From Apis mellifera (lineage: Eukaryota > Arthropoda > Insecta > Hymenoptera > Apidae): a stretch of DNA of 64,000 nt. The stretch spans positions 1 to 64,000 of the forward strand of contig NC_037648.1 in NCBI RefSeq assembly GCF_003254395.2, written 5' to 3'. The notes beneath the pieces are model-generated. The model made no database searches. It saw nothing but the letters and a program-made list of their open reading frames with translations, and was not told the origin of the DNA. This document shows, in pieces, positions 1 through 12,559 of this stretch. The position numbers and the translations under genes are program-made. Within the stretch, counting starts at the first letter, position 1, and every line of letters begins with the position of its first letter.

Positions 1-267
1 TTTTGTTATATTTATATAAATTTTGTTGTGTCTGTTACATATATAAATGTGTGAATGTGTATGCATGAGTGTAAACAATAAAAAAACTATTTAATTATTC
101 TTAAATTTTCCTAAAATTATATTGTCATAATCTTGATGTCAAAATCTAAACCGAAAAAACATTCCATGCATTTTAATGTGAATCTATTGTGAACTCTAAT
201 GATATTTCTTAAGAATAAGTGAAAACAAAGAATAGGAAAATGAAATGTTTAAAATTGAGGAACTAAC

Positions 268-363
268 GCCATCTCCGCATCAACAATGAAATACCTATAA
301 ACAAGAAGAACAAGTATTGCGACAAGGATGGAGAAGAGCTAAAACCGACCAGTGTCGCCATCT
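268..363 (-). promoter_or_regulatory. Pair of AGATGGCG motifs, left arm
   Basis: The complement of AGATGGCG occurs at 268 to 275 and 356 to 363 in a mixed-composition block. AGATGGCG resembles the core of CTCF-type and M1BP/YY1-like insect motifs. Binding is inferred only. Confidence 0.3.
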
Positions 364-999
364 CTCCGAAAACGATAAACTAGCAAAGAATTGAGCGTGA
401 GCGCCAACATTTCCAAGAAAAATGAATTCTTCATTCAAAAGATAAAGCAGATTCTCACTTCTTAATCTACTTTATTATCTTAATCTTCGAAAACTTCCTT
501 GACATTCGAAAGATGGCAAATAATAATTAATTCCTTAACAGATAAAGTATGGAATAAATACGAGATGCATTTATTGATCGCAAATACTAATTCAGAAATA
601 AGATAAAGTAGGCTAAAAATTAACTATTCTTGCAAGTGATCAAAAATATTTGTCTAATTTCTATTTGCCAAGAGAGGGCATTAGCGATCGATTCTTTTAT
701 ATACTTTAACCTCCATTCATTGAACGAAGCATCAGAGAATAAAATATCTTACGGGATACCTTACGGAATTCGTATTGCATATTTTGAAATAGCAAAAAAG
801 ATCGGAGTGAGATTTTAATTCCATCAAGTATGCTATAATGAATAAAAATAAACCGCGTAAAAAGTACGGGGCTAAGAAATCTACTTAATGAATAATTTTA
901 ATTTCTTAACTTTCTAAACTTTCTACATATGAAAAATATATTCGCGTTCGCAGCTATTAGCTCATATTATTCGCTATAAAATTTATAATTGTATCGTAC

Positions 1000-1260
1000 G
1001 ATATAATTGTGAATTGTATAGTAAATAATAATGATTTCCCAGATCTCACCGGCGTGGAGGTTGCTGCGAATCGGAAACCCTAACCACGACGTCCCATCCA
1101 CCCTCCTTTTGCGTAAAAATTTATTTCAAATCAATGATAAAGTTTTCTTTCGATGTAGATTTGCAAAACGTTCAATCCTTGATCGTTACGCAAAACGAAC
1201 AGCGAAAGGAATTTTAAGAAAAATCGACGCGATAAACTAAACTTAAAATTAAAATTGAAA
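1000..1260. other. GC-richer island with a 69-codon frame, left arm
   Basis: The frame at 1031 to 1240 is open and identical in the right arm (22,835 to 23,044, minus strand). It starts at an ATG, but the peptide (MISQISPAWRLLRIGNPNHD at the start) matches nothing I recognise. The rest of 1 to 2,090 is AT-rich with no supported gene. Confidence 0.2.
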
Positions 1261-2107
1261 TGTTATCTTAATCTAATGTAAAATATAACTCTACATGAGA
1301 TATAAATATCAATATTTTATATATTCATTGCCATGAAAATATCGATAATACGAAGTTCTAATGAAAAAGGAAACAAAATTAAATATATATTTCACACAGA
1401 GTTATATTTATTTTGTTGACCACCACTATTATTAATACCAATACTACTACCATTGCCAATTGATTATGCATGCAGTTACAAATTCTTAAGCAGTTTAAGC
1501 AATTTAAGCAGTTTTCTAAAGCAACAATTTTCTATAAGCCAACTACTTATATTTTACAAATTCATATAAAAAAATTTCACAAATCTTTGATTAATTAAAT
1601 ATCCATAGAAATATGTTAATTTAAATGTAACCATAGTTCTTAAAGATAATTATTAACATAAGTTAATACAAATATTTTTCCATACAAAATACAAAAATTT
1701 ATTTGCAGATAGGTGTATCTATTTACAAAAAATTTCAATAAAATCGAAGGAATTATAGAAAAATACAAGTATCTCTCATTGATTACATACCCATTCCATA
1801 TTCATTCCACACTCATTCCATTATTATTCTCGGATACAAAAGATTAGATTAAAAAATTTATAAGATAGTAACCATAATAATTTTTTATATATTTTATTTC
1901 TATTATATAAATAATCTTATATTATTAATTATATATTATTTTATAATATATAAATAATATATAATATATAAAAGTTATTGTAGAATATATTTATTAAAAT
2001 TATATTTGTTAAAATTTTTATTAATCTTTTGTGATCTTATATATAATTTATTTTTCAATAATGTGATATTCCTATCTAGATATAGAATCTAAACTATATA
2101 AATAGAG

Positions 2108-2158
2108 AGATAACTCATAGGTACCATTCTCAATGCTCAAGGTACCTATGAGTTATCT
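2108..2158. repeat. Perfect 18-bp-stem hairpin, left arm
   Basis: AGATAACTCATAGGTACC (2108 to 2125) is exactly inverted at 2141 to 2158 around a 15-nt loop. Pairing extends outward to about 31 bp with only two mismatches. It resembles a small-RNA precursor or a terminal inverted repeat remnant. The arms contain KpnI-type GGTACC palindromes. Confidence 0.85.
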
Positions 2159-2839
2159 ATCTACTTATATAAAATTTTAAAATTTATTTAAGGACCCCTC
2201 CTACAGAAAGATATCGATATCATTAAGGAAAGGGAAAAAGGTTTTATATGAAGGATGCATCTTCTTTAAATGATAATCCCTGAAATAAATCAAACTAAAC
2301 AAATGATTAATAAAATTCCAGATATAATTGTTAATTAGCGTATTATATGAAGAATGCATCTTTTTTAAATGATAGATAGTCCTTCAAAGAAATAATTAAT
2401 AAAATTCCATAAGATATAATTATTAATTGGCGACAGATTGAAATATCACATTTTCTTGAAATAATTGGTACTTTTTAAAGTTTATGTACCTGAAACAAAC
2501 TTATTTAGAAGATTAATAGTTAAACAAAAAACAAAAGAAGAACAGCAATTGAAATATTATGATATGGATATGGAATAATATAATGAACATTTTATAATGA
2601 ACATTCACCATTATTGATTATGAAAAATTTAGTAAAAAGAATTTAAATTTTAAAAAAATTCCTTACCAGCGGAATAAAAACAAATATATATATTGGTAAT
2701 ATTTTCTGCAATAAACGTAGGGGTGCTGAAAAGAAAAGAATCTAGTAGCCAGAGTGGCTACTAAAATAAAAATATTTTCCATTCGATATGAACCCGAGCA
2801 AAAAACCGTGAGTGGAATATTCATTTTATATCGCAACAC

Positions 2840-3510
2840 TAATAAACTAATATTTTTTTAGAAATCAAACGCGATGAGTGCTTTAATATATTTAATATGC
2901 AATACTATTTAATTTACATTAAGGAAAAAAAAAAAAAAAGAAAAGAAAAAAAGATGAAATATTCGTGAAAACCAATTATTTACGCAACACTACTCTATGC
3001 ACTCGAATTTAAATAACGCATATTACTAACGAAAAATTCAGTGCAGTCTCCTTAATGACTGCTGTCGTTCGTCACTCCTGTAGCATTTTTAGCCACTTAA
3101 GGTATTCAGGAACAGGAATATAGCATTTCCACAATTTAGTGGAAATTTGGGCATTTAATATCGTAACACTATTTGAAAAACGCGATTATTTATAAACGTT
3201 TACGCTGCTTTTGGAAACAAATTCAATAAAAATCATTATATTTCTACAATTAGAAAGCTATTATTAAAATAGAGAATTAATAACCAGTAATATAAACTAT
3301 AATACTATTTTATAACTGTAACAATTTATAATAAAAAAAAATCACGATATATTAAATTCGCAATACTAATACAAACGCGATTTTATTTAACGCAATACTA
3401 ATGCAAACGCGATTCTCATTTAACGCAACATTAATGCAACGCGAAATTTAATACGCAACTTTAATTCCACCCGTTATTATATAATCGCAACACTAATAAA
3501 AAATCGCGAT
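2840..3510 (-). repeat. Interspersed CGCAACACTAAT motif, eight copies, left arm
   Basis: The reverse complement of ATTAGTGTTGCG recurs irregularly, for example TCGCAACACTAATAAA near 2840 and 3486 and CGCAATACTAATGCAAACGCG near 3392. Copies are often next to AAACGCGAT. Spacing is irregular, so this is not a simple tandem array. Confidence 0.7.
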
Positions 3511-4300
3511 GCCATGATGACTGGATCTGAATGATGAGCCGGCATGCAAATTGGCCAGACAACACGACAACAATGCTACATATACTAAAACGAGCACAAT
3601 GACAAAATAGTAACAATGATTTCTCATCCTTTGAACTCAAAATAGATCCAAAAGATAGAAGCCATTCGTTGCAGCCCTCTTCGCGACAGTTTGTCGGGGC
3701 CTCTTCGGTCTTCCTCCTTCGGGCGCAATGCCCGCTGAAATTAAATCTAGGCTCGAGATTCACTAATCGTAATCGAAGAAAAAAAAAAAAAAAAGAAGAA
3801 AAAGCTAAATCGCGGAAGTTAAGTGCACATAGACAACCAAATCAATTGTTGATTGTATACGTGCAGAATCTCGAGCGTAACGTTCGTTTCGAATTTACCT
3901 CGCGACCGCGACCGCGGAAATTCGAAAAATCGATGAATAAGCCAAATATGATGGCATGCTCCATTCGTATATTCCAGCTTCATCCTCGATTTTCAAATTA
4001 TATTTCCTGAAACAAGTGTCACGCGAAAACGCGCCTACCCGACCAGAGACTGTGACAACTTGCCCGCCTACCTACTTACAATTAACAGACAGACACACCA
4101 GAAGTAAACTACCTATCTACCTAACCCTATATTTAAAAATATGGCAAAACAGGCATACCAACACATTCATTCTACGATTTCACGCATAATATCGGGCGCA
4201 AAAGCCTACACTAGGGAAAACGTCCCGGGACGCCTCCGACACCGACTTGGCACACACTCGCACACTCTAATTTACTACGTACCATTTCCCTGAAATCGAC
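3510..4300. other. GC-richer block with splice-like signals, left arm
   Basis: The block includes GCGACCGCGACCGCGG, GTCCCGGGAC and a run of mixed sequence unlike its A/T surroundings. A 100-codon frame is open on the minus strand (3461 to 3763), but the equivalent frame is shifted in the right arm. Poly-A (about 3780 to 3795) interrupts the block. It may be a promoter or exon cluster of a transcript running left. No protein is recognised. Confidence 0.4.
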
Positions 4301-5407
4301 TGAAGATGGCTAGTGATCATTGCGTAAAACGCGATAAAAATATTTTAATCGTACTTGTAATTCTATTTATGATCGAAGAATACGTGTAACTTGAAGAAAA
4401 GATGATATTAATGGATTAGATAGTAGAAAATTTGATAAACAATATTATTATAATTTGCAATTAATTTCATAGAGATATATATAACATAATTTCATAGAAG
4501 TGTAATAATAAATACGATAATAAATTGTTGTGAAAATTAATAATAATGAATGAAACGATAATCGTAACCGACGCAATTCCACAGCCTAACCACATACACA
4601 AAATGTGGAAAATACGTCGTGCACGATCACTAATTCATCGTCAGTCGCTGAAAAATTTGTATTAACTTATCACCTAGTCGTCATACCCATCGCCTTTCTC
4701 TCATCCAAGTAGCATCTGAGCACGTGAGCGAGATCCTGGCAATGGATATGGAAAGGGTTAAACCTGAAAATCCTGAGCTAAAAAAAGATATATTAGTATA
4801 ATATTTTGTTCTAACGGGCTAATATTCTTTAATTTATTTGAATTATTTCAAACTTTATTTTTCTAATTTAATAAAATATTAATTATAATATTATTAGGCA
4901 AAGAAATTTGAAAAAGAAATTTAATAATAAAAATAACCTCAGACGATTTCTTCATCAAAACATATTTAAAACGAAAGCAATATTCAAAACGTATTGCTGC
5001 TTTGATTCCGAAATCTATCTGTCGCGAAATGTCTTTTTGCACATATAATTTAATATATTTTCGTTAACAAGAGAAAATCAAATAGAAATTTTATATTTCA
5101 TCTTAAAATTGAAAATTTTGATTTGAAACTTACTAAAAATTTATTATTACGTGAATGAAATGAAAATAAAAACATTTTGTTTTTAATATTATTGTTTTAA
5201 TATTCAAAAACGCGATGTGCAAGAAGACCTAGCCTAAACTAATAAATAAAACACAAAATGTTACTACTCACGAGTATAATAAAATACCCGTGGTCATTAT
5301 GCTCGTGCAAAAATCTACGTATACAACTAGTCACTCGTGTCGATTTGGACCTTTCATCCTACGACATGATTGAGTGGACCAGAGGAATTAAAAAGCATGC
5401 GACTCAC

Positions 5408-5473
5408 CATTAGATGCGAAGAATTTTTATGGCACACTAGGAAGTCATCATCGTGTAGAAGGATGTGGAACAT
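5408..5473 (-). other. 66-nt exon-like segment, left arm
   Basis: This is the mirror of 18,553 to 18,618 and is identical across the 22 codons and both splice-like dinucleotides. Conservation of both boundaries is expected from arm identity alone, so it adds little independent support. Confidence 0.35.
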
Positions 5474-5752
5474 CTAACAAAAAACGAAATATAATTATAT
5501 TTAAAATATAAATAATTGAGATAATTTAAAAAATTAAATTAAATTAAAATAAATTAAAAAAAAAAAAAAGGAAATTCTATTACATTATAATGTATAGCAA
5601 TAAAGATTGAAATGTTAATAATTTTAATAATAATAAAAATTAAAATCTAATGATTCTATATCGCAATAAAGAATAAGAAATTTTTATTTTAAATAAAATA
5701 AGATATTTACCTCTTCGCGTGATGGATGATCGCCTTATTTTCTTGAGAGAAG

Positions 5753-6000
5753 CACTGACTCTAATTCGCGTTATCCATTAAAGGATTTAAGAAAACTATT
5801 ACGAAGCAAACACTGATTCTAATTTCGCGTTATTCATTAAAGAATTTAATGAAAACTATTACGAAGCAAACAATGATTCTAATTCGCGTTATCCATCAAA
5901 GGATTCAAAAAAACTTTTACGAAACAAACATTGATTCTAATTTCGCGTTATCCATTAAAGGATTTAAAAAAACTTTTACGAAACAAACACTGATTCTATT
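5753..6000 (+). repeat. 58 to 60-bp minisatellite, about four copies, left arm
   Basis: Units beginning near CACTGATTCTAATTTCGCG start at 5753, 5811, 5871, 5929 and 5988. Each holds GTTATCCATTAAAGGATTTA and ACGAAGCAAA or ACGAAACAAA. The open frame over it (5849 to 6055) comes from the repeat. It ends at the palindrome GATCGCGATC. Confidence 0.85.
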
Positions 6001-6431
6001 GATCGCGATCAAAAATAACTTATCATTAGAGAGGGATGGATTAGAAAAAGAGTAAAATATTTCTGATATTTTCCCTTCTTTTTTTTTTTATGAGCATTTG
6101 TTTAAGAAAATATTGCTATATAAAAATTATTCTTACAATTATATCTAATATTTCAAAATATTTATGAATTCTATAAATTTAAACTATTAATTTAGAAAAG
6201 TTACATTACGATTGTTCGTTATCAAAATTTAGATTATAAATTTTAATTAAAATTATGATATATTGCGAATTATAAATATTCGAAATTATTGTAAATTAAT
6301 CAAAATGCTATAATTAAATTAAGTATAATACAATGTAATATATACATATAAAAAAAGAAAAAAAAATATATAATTGAATTAAAAAAAAATCTGAAACATA
6401 GAAAAAGAAATTAGTATAGTTCTTAGCTTAC

Positions 6432-6564
6432 CATCAGTTTCCAAAAACTAACATAAAATCTTTATAATAAAAAACTTCTAATATAATTTCAAATATAATT
6501 TTAATAATATAATCTTTTATATCTAATATATTTATAATCAAATAATATAAAAAGGAAACTGATG
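6432..6564 (-). mobile_element. 133-bp element with 11-bp terminal inverted repeats, left arm
   Basis: This is the mirror copy, with CATCAGTTTCC at 6432 to 6442 and GGAAACTGATG at 6554 to 6564. Both arms have it at the same place, so any insertion came before the arm duplication. Confidence 0.35.
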
Positions 6565-6954
6565 CCAATTACCAGGTCTCACCAACTACGTCGAGACTCA
6601 GATATTAAAATTTATTTATTTATACTATATTATAATAAAATTAGAAATAAATATAAGAAAAATAAAAAAATAAATAAATAAAAAAATATGTGAATAGATA
6701 ATAATTGAAAGAATAAATAAAAAATAAATTAAAAAATAAATATTTAAAAAAAATAATATATAAATGATTAAATAATTAAAGCAAAATATAAAAAATAAAT
6801 TAAAAAATAAAATGAATAAATAATATATTATACATGATAGCAATATTATAAATATTAATTTAAAATAAATTTTATAATATTAAAAATTATTTATTATGTT
6901 AAATAATTTAATTAAAATGTTATAATATCGATCTACTCCTTAATTAAGTTCGAT

Positions 6955-6999
6955 AAGAAGTGATCGTTCCGTGCGATCTGCTTTGTATTTATAGGACGC
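6955..6999 (-). promoter_or_regulatory. TATA-type core promoter candidate, left arm
   Basis: This mirrors 17,005 to 17,050, with TATAAATA on the minus strand at 6986 to 6993. The two arms differ here: the left lacks one base in the GCAGATCGCG stretch between TATA and the start-site motif. Confidence 0.35.
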
Positions 7000-7169
7000 G
7001 AAAATTTACGGAAACATGGCCGATAGTTTCAAAATCGAGTTTTCGAATATAGCGATTAATAATTTCTCAATTGTGAAATTATTATTATTAATTTATGCAT
7101 TTAATAATTTATTATAAATTATTACAATGCTAAATGTAATAATTAATATATATATATATATATAAATCA

Positions 7170-7321
7170 TTTTTCGAAATTATCTCGAAAATCAAACGAT
7201 AATTTTTATAAATAAAAATCAAATTCATAAAAAAAAATTATAAAAAAACCTATATTAAGAAGGAACAAGTGAATTCGAATTCGAATCAACGAAACACGAA
7301 ATGGCGGCGGTTATCTATCTT
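7170..7321 (+). repeat. Outer flank of the satellite, copy of an ancestral unit (left)
   Basis: This segment resembles 9390 to 9555 on the other side of the array. Shared blocks are ATTTTTCGAAATTAT, AACAAGTGAATTCGAAT and ACGAAATGGCGGCGGTTATC. The array therefore sits between two diverged copies of a longer unit. The segment GCCGCCATTT (minus strand) resembles a YY1/Pho-type site. Confidence 0.75.
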
Positions 7322-9371
7322 GACGAAAACGATTAACCGAAAAAAAATAGAAAAAAAACCGAAATGTTAATTAATTTCGACAATATTAGTAATAAATAAT
7401 TATTATCTAAACGAAAATGATAGAAATTTGTAACTTTTATACCGAAATATGAACAAAATCACTTATTGCGCAGTAGAATTTATCGAAGTATACGACGAAA
7501 ACGATTAACCGAAAAAAATAGAAAAAAAACCGAAATGTTAATTAATTTCGACAATATTAGTAATAAATAATTATTATCTAAACGAAAATGATAGAAATTT
7601 GTAACTTTTATACCGAAATATGAACAAAATCACTTATTGCGCAGTAGAATTTATCGAAGTATACGACGAAAACGATTAACCGAAAAAAATAGAAAAAAAA
7701 CCGAAATGTTAATTAATTTCGACAATATTAGTAATAAATAATTATTATCTAAACGAAAATGATAGAAATTTGTAACTTTTATACCGAAATATGAACAAAA
7801 TCACTTATTGCGCAGTAGAATTTATCGAAGTATACGACGAAAACGATTAACCGAAAAAAATAGAAAAAAAACCGAAATGTTAATTAATTTCGACAATATT
7901 AGTAATAAATAATTATTATCTAAACGAAAATGATAGAAATTTGTAACTTTTATACCGAAATATGAACAAAATCACTTATTGCGCAGTAGAATTTATCGAA
8001 GTATACGACGAAAACGATTAACCGAAAAAAATAGAAAAAAAACCGAAATGTTAATTAATTTCGACAATATTAGTAATAAATAATATTATCTAAACGAAAA
8101 TGATAGAAATTTGTAACTTTTATACCGACATATGAACAAATCACTTATTGCGCAGTAGAATTTATCGAAGTATACGACGAAAACGATTAACCGAAAAAAA
8201 TAGAAAAAAACCCGAAATGTTAATTAATTTCGACAATATTAGTAATAAATAATTATTATCTAAACGAAAATGATAGAAATTTGTAACTTTTATACCGAAA
8301 TATGAACAAAATCACTTATTGCGCAGTAGAATTTATCGAAGTATACGACGAAAACGATTAACCGAAAAAAATAGAAAAAAACCCGAAATGTTAATTAATT
8401 TTGACAATATAGTAATAAATAATTATTATCTAAACGAAAATGATAGAAATTTGTAACTTTTATACCGACATATGAACAAAATCACTTATTGCGCAGTAGA
8501 ATTTATCGAAGTATACGACGAAAACGATTAACCGAAAAAAATAGAAAAAAACCCGAAATGTTAATTAATTTCGACAATATTAGTAATAAATAATTATTAT
8601 CTAAACGAAAATGATAGAAATTTGTAACTTTTATACCGAAATATAACAAAATCACTTATGCGCAGTAGAATTTATCGAAGTATACGACGAAAACGATTAA
8701 CCGAAAAAAATAGAAAAAAAACCCGAAATGTTAATTAATTTGACAATATTAGTAATAAATAATATTATCTAAACGAAAATGATAGAAATTGTAACTTTTA
8801 TACCGACATATGAACAAAATCACTTATTGCGCAGTAGAATTTATCGAAGTATACGACGAAAACGATTAACCGAAAAAAATAGAAAAAAACCCGAAATGTT
8901 AATTAATTTCGACAATATTAGTAATAAATAATTATTATCTAAACGAAAATGATAGAAATTTGTAACTTTTATACCGAAATATGAACAAAATCACTTATTG
9001 CGCAGTAGAATTTATCGAAGTATACGACGAAAACGATTAACCGAAAAAAATAGAAAAAAAACCCGAAATGTTAATTAATTTTGACAATATTAGTAATAAA
9101 TAATTATTATCTAAACGAAAATGATAGAAATTTGTAACTTTATACCGACATATGAACAAAATCACTTATTGCGCAGTAGAATTTATCGAAGTATACGACG
9201 AAAACGATTAACCGAAAAAAATAGAAAAAAACCCGAAATGTTAATTAATTTCGACAATATTAGTAATAAATAATTATTATCTAAACGAAAATGATAGAAA
9301 TTTGTAACTTTTATACCGAAATATGAACAAAATCATTTATTGCGCAGTAGAATTTATCGAAGTATACGACG
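7322..9371 (+). repeat. 171-bp satellite array, 12 monomers, left arm
   Basis: The motif GACGAAAACGATTAACCG starts each unit, at 7322, 7494, 7665, 7836 and then at about 171-bp steps until 9371. Three diagnostic sites split the monomers into types. Type A has a ccg run, TTTCGACAAT and CCGAAATATG. Type A' has CCCG in place of CCG. Type B has CCCG, TTTTGACAAT and CCGACATATG. From the outer end the order is A x4, one hybrid, then A' and B alternating to the inner end (A',B,A',B,A',B,A'). The alternation is a 342-bp higher-order dimer. Several monomers lack single bases. Confidence 0.95.
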
Positions 9372-9700
9372 ATCACACGTATATGTTATAAAGCATTTTT
9401 CGAAATTATTGATGATCAAATGATAATTTTTATAAGTAAAAATTAAATTCGTAAGAGAAATTTATAAAAAAAAAATTTATATTAAGATGAAGCAACAAGT
9501 GAATTCGAATCTCGATTCAACGAAGCACGAAATGGCGGCGGTTATCTTGACAAAACGATTAACGGAAAAAACACAAAAAAACTCAAAATATTATTTAATT
9601 AATACATTATTATTAATAAATAAATCAATAACTAAACGAAAATAATAGTTATTTATAAATTTTATAATAAAATATGAAGAAAATCACTTACTACACAGTA
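9372..9700 (+). repeat. Inner flank of the satellite, about 370-bp ancestral unit (left)
   Basis: The unit runs from the GATCACACG motif at 9371 to a second occurrence next to the promoter (near 9740). Its inner half, with CGATTAACGG, AACTAAACGAAAATAATAG and ATCACTTACTACACAGTAGA, is a diverged full-length relative of the 171-bp monomer. Its outer half, with the AAATGGCGGCGGTTATC block, is absent from the tandem monomers. The monomer therefore looks like a deletion derivative. Confidence 0.7.
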
Positions 9701-9779
9701 GAATCCTTGAATCCTTGAATCCTTGAATCCTTGGAGCGACGATCACACAACCACTCACTATGACTTCCCGCACTAGACT
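9692..9779 (-). other. Candidate first exon, left arm
   Basis: This mirrors 14,216 to 14,303. It contains the four tandem GAATCCTT repeats and ends at the complement of GTAAGTG. The same caution applies: the promoter and donor motifs are visible, but transcription is not shown. Confidence 0.3.
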
Positions 9780-9860
9780 GACATTCGCGCGCCAAAATAT
9801 TATTAGATGCCCTCTGATTGGCTGAAATCGTAAGCCAATTCGATAATCGAAATCGATAAT
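9755..9860 (-). promoter_or_regulatory. Predicted outward-facing promoter, left arm
   Basis: This is the exact mirror of the right-arm promoter (coordinate sum 23,995): a CCAAT box near 9820, an E2F-like site near 9790, and an initiator near 9779. It points left, away from the palindrome centre. The pair would give divergent transcription of the two arms. Confidence 0.45.
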
Positions 9861-9899
9861 CGAGAAAAATTATGTATTGCATAATATATTTTAATTATT

Positions 9900-10914
9900 T
9901 TAATTAACAATATTAAAAATAATTATTAATTTAATTTAATATTAATAAATTTTAATTTATTAACTATTTATTTTACTTTTACATTTATATTTTCTTATTA
10001 ATTTATTTATTTATTGATTTATTTATCGACTTTCGATTTATCGATTATCGATATATTTTAACTAATTATTTATTTATAGATTTTTTTATACAAATTATTT
10101 ATTTATTTCATTTTTATATTCATATATTCAAATATCATTTATATATTTATTTATTTATTTGTCTAGTAAATTTTTCATAAATAAATTTTTTGTTCATTTA
10201 TTTCTATCCTATTTATATAAAATATATAAATATTAATTATTTTATTTATTCTTGTATATCATTTATTCACATATTTTTCCATTTATTTAATTATTTCAAT
10301 ATTAATTCAATTATTTGCTTAATAATTTCTTTTTAGTATTATTCTTTTTTGTATTATTCACATTCTCTATTTATATCAAATTATATATTCACATATATTA
10401 TATATTTATATATTTATTATTTACTATATGTATGAATCAATTATTTATTTATTTACTTCTAGTTTGTTTAATTATTTATAAATTTCTATAATAAATTCAC
10501 TTATAATTAAAAATATTTATAGACTTCTTACTTTGTTTATTTATACACAGATTTACATTATTTATTCAATTATTTATTCATCCATTAGTCTAATGATTTA
10601 CATTTCTCTTTTGTTCATTTATGCATGCAAGAAATAATTTACTAATTTCTTTATTTATTTAGTTCCTTATTATTTATTTATACATTTCTCTTTATACATT
10701 CGTATGTTTAGTAATTTACATATGTTTAGTAATTGACATTATTATTGACATATTAATTATAAAAAATATTATTCTATAATAAATACAATTCTTATACTTA
10801 AATTTATTTATATATTAATATATATTAACACATAATAACTAAATAAATAAAGACATAAACAAATAATATAATGCATACATAAATTAATTAAACAAAAATG
10901 TGTAGAAATAAATG
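9900..10914. other. AT-rich low-complexity DNA, left arm
   Basis: This kilobase is almost pure A/T with recurring TTTATTTATT and TATATATTTA strings. It contains a short cluster of ATCGAT-like sites near 10,026 to 10,051. I see no gene, splice signal or promoter. It matches 13,106 to 14,100 of the right arm. Confidence 0.7.
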
Positions 10915-11760
10915 AATACACCCATGAATGAAAAAAAATGAAATGCATCAGGAAATGATCAAATATTATAATTAAATAATAATCTAAATAATGTAAAATG
11001 ATGCATAAAGAAAAAAATAAAACAAAGAAAACTCACCAAATATCAATCAAAGTATATGCAAATAAATAAACAAAGAAAAAAAATACATAATTTGTTGCAT
11101 GCATAAATGATTAAATAAGAAATGTGAAAAAATAAATTGTTGGTTAAACAAAAGAACAAATGATTAAATAAACAAAGAAACAAGGAAATAATTTGACACA
11201 TCCATAGATTAATTAAATAAAAATGTGTAGAAATAAATGAATACACACATGAATGAAAAAAAATGAAATGCATCAGTAAATGTCCAAATAGAAATATAAT
11301 TAAATAATAATCTAAATAATGTAAAATGATGCATAAAGAAAAAAATAAAACAATGAAAACTCACCAAATATCAATCAAAGTATATACAAATGTATAAACA
11401 AAGAAAAAAATAAATAATTTGATGCATGCATAAATGATTAAATAAGAAATGTGAAAAAATAAATTAGTGGTTAAACAAAAGAATAAATAATTAATTAAAC
11501 ACAGAAACAAGGAAATAATTTGAAACATCCATTGATTAAATAAATTAAATAAAAATGTGTAGAAATAAATGAATACACCCATGAATGAAAAAAAATGAAA
11601 TGCATCAGTAAATGTCCAAATAGAAATATAATTAAATAATAATCTAAATAATGTAAAATGATGCATAAAGAAAAAAATAAAACAATGAAAACTCACCAAA
11701 TATCAATCAAAGTATATACAAATGTATAAACAAAGAAAAAAATAAATAAAGTGATAAAAT
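10915..11760 (+). repeat. About 330-bp direct repeats, left arm (about 2.5 copies)
   Basis: A unit containing GAAAACTCACCAAATATCAA recurs at about 11,027, 11,355 and 11,687, giving spacings of 328 and 332 bp. The associated segment ATGAAATGCATCAG recurs at about 10,937, 11,261 and 11,592. The sequence is AT-rich and low in complexity. Open frames through it on the minus strand are Phe/Leu/Ile-rich and are repeat artefacts. Confidence 0.85.
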
Positions 11761-12559
11761 AAATAAAAAAAATAAAACAAACAAAATTTATAGAATATAA
11801 ATGAGTAAATATATAAATATATAAATAACATTAAATAACTAAACAAAAAAAAGAAATAAATAAGTTCATAATATAATGAATAAATTAAACAAAAATGTGT
11901 AGAAATAAATCATTAGATCAATGAGTTAATAAATATATAAATAATTAAATAACTGAAAAAATAGAAAATTATTTGTTTATTTTTTTGAATATTTAGTTAT
12001 TTATATATTTATTGACTCATTGTCCTAATGACTTATTTTTACACATATCTGTTTTGTTGATTTATACATGCAACATATAATTTCTATCATCTATTTGTTT
12101 TTTATTTATGTATTATTATTTAATTATATTTATTTATATATTTATGCATTCATATCTAATCACTTTTCTTTATTTTATGTTTCTGTCTGCACCCATTCCT
12201 GCATTTAAATTATTATTTTATTATGATATTTCTATTTGATTATTTAATATTTATTAATGCATTTTATTTCTTTTTCACTTACTTATCTATTGATTTACTT
12301 CTACATATTTTTGTTTAATTCATTTATATATGCATCAAATTACTTATATAATTATCTTTTCAGTTATTTAATTATTTATACACTATTTATACATTTCATG
12401 TCTTTATTCATTCATTTATTTATAGATTTATTTCTACACATTGTTGTTTAATTTATTTATATATATATCAAATTATTTGTTCATTTCTTATTTATTTATA
12501 AATTTATTAATTCACAGTTCTAATAATTTATTTCCATATATTTTTGTTTTAATCATTTA
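11761..12559. repeat. Central spacer of the inverted repeat, degenerate AT-rich repeats
   Basis: The centre of symmetry lies near 11,995. Over these roughly 800 bp the two halves are related but clearly diverged, unlike the near-identical arms. The segment is built from degenerate copies of an A/T-only-like unit. A recurrent core is TTTATTTCTACACATTTTTG or its complement, seen near 11,892, 12,050, 12,300, 12,428 and 12,530. No gene is visible. A diverged spacer is not expected from a simple fold-back sequencing read. Confidence 0.75.

Larger units (their letters stand above)
1..11760 (+). repeat. Left arm of a giant (about 24 kb) inverted repeat
   Basis: Reading this arm forward matches the reverse complement of 12,560 to 24,079. 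Paired landmarks show it: base 1 pairs with 24,079, the hairpin at 2108 to 2158 with 21,908 to 21,958, the 66-nt exon-like segment at 5408 to 5473 with 18,553 to 18,618, the satellite at 7322 to 9371 with 14,625 to 16,681, and the promoter block at 9691 to 9882 with 14,113 to 14,304. The coordinate sum of paired sites falls from 24,080 at the outside to 23,990 near the centre, so the right arm is about 90 bp longer through small indels. Several 200-bp stretches are identical. The window begins inside the arm, so its true outer end is unknown. Confidence 0.95.

Noticed and set aside
7301..7336. Mini frame MAAVIYLDEND starting at a Kozak-like ATG
   Set aside because: The related copy at 9531 shifts frame after five codons, so there is no conserved peptide.
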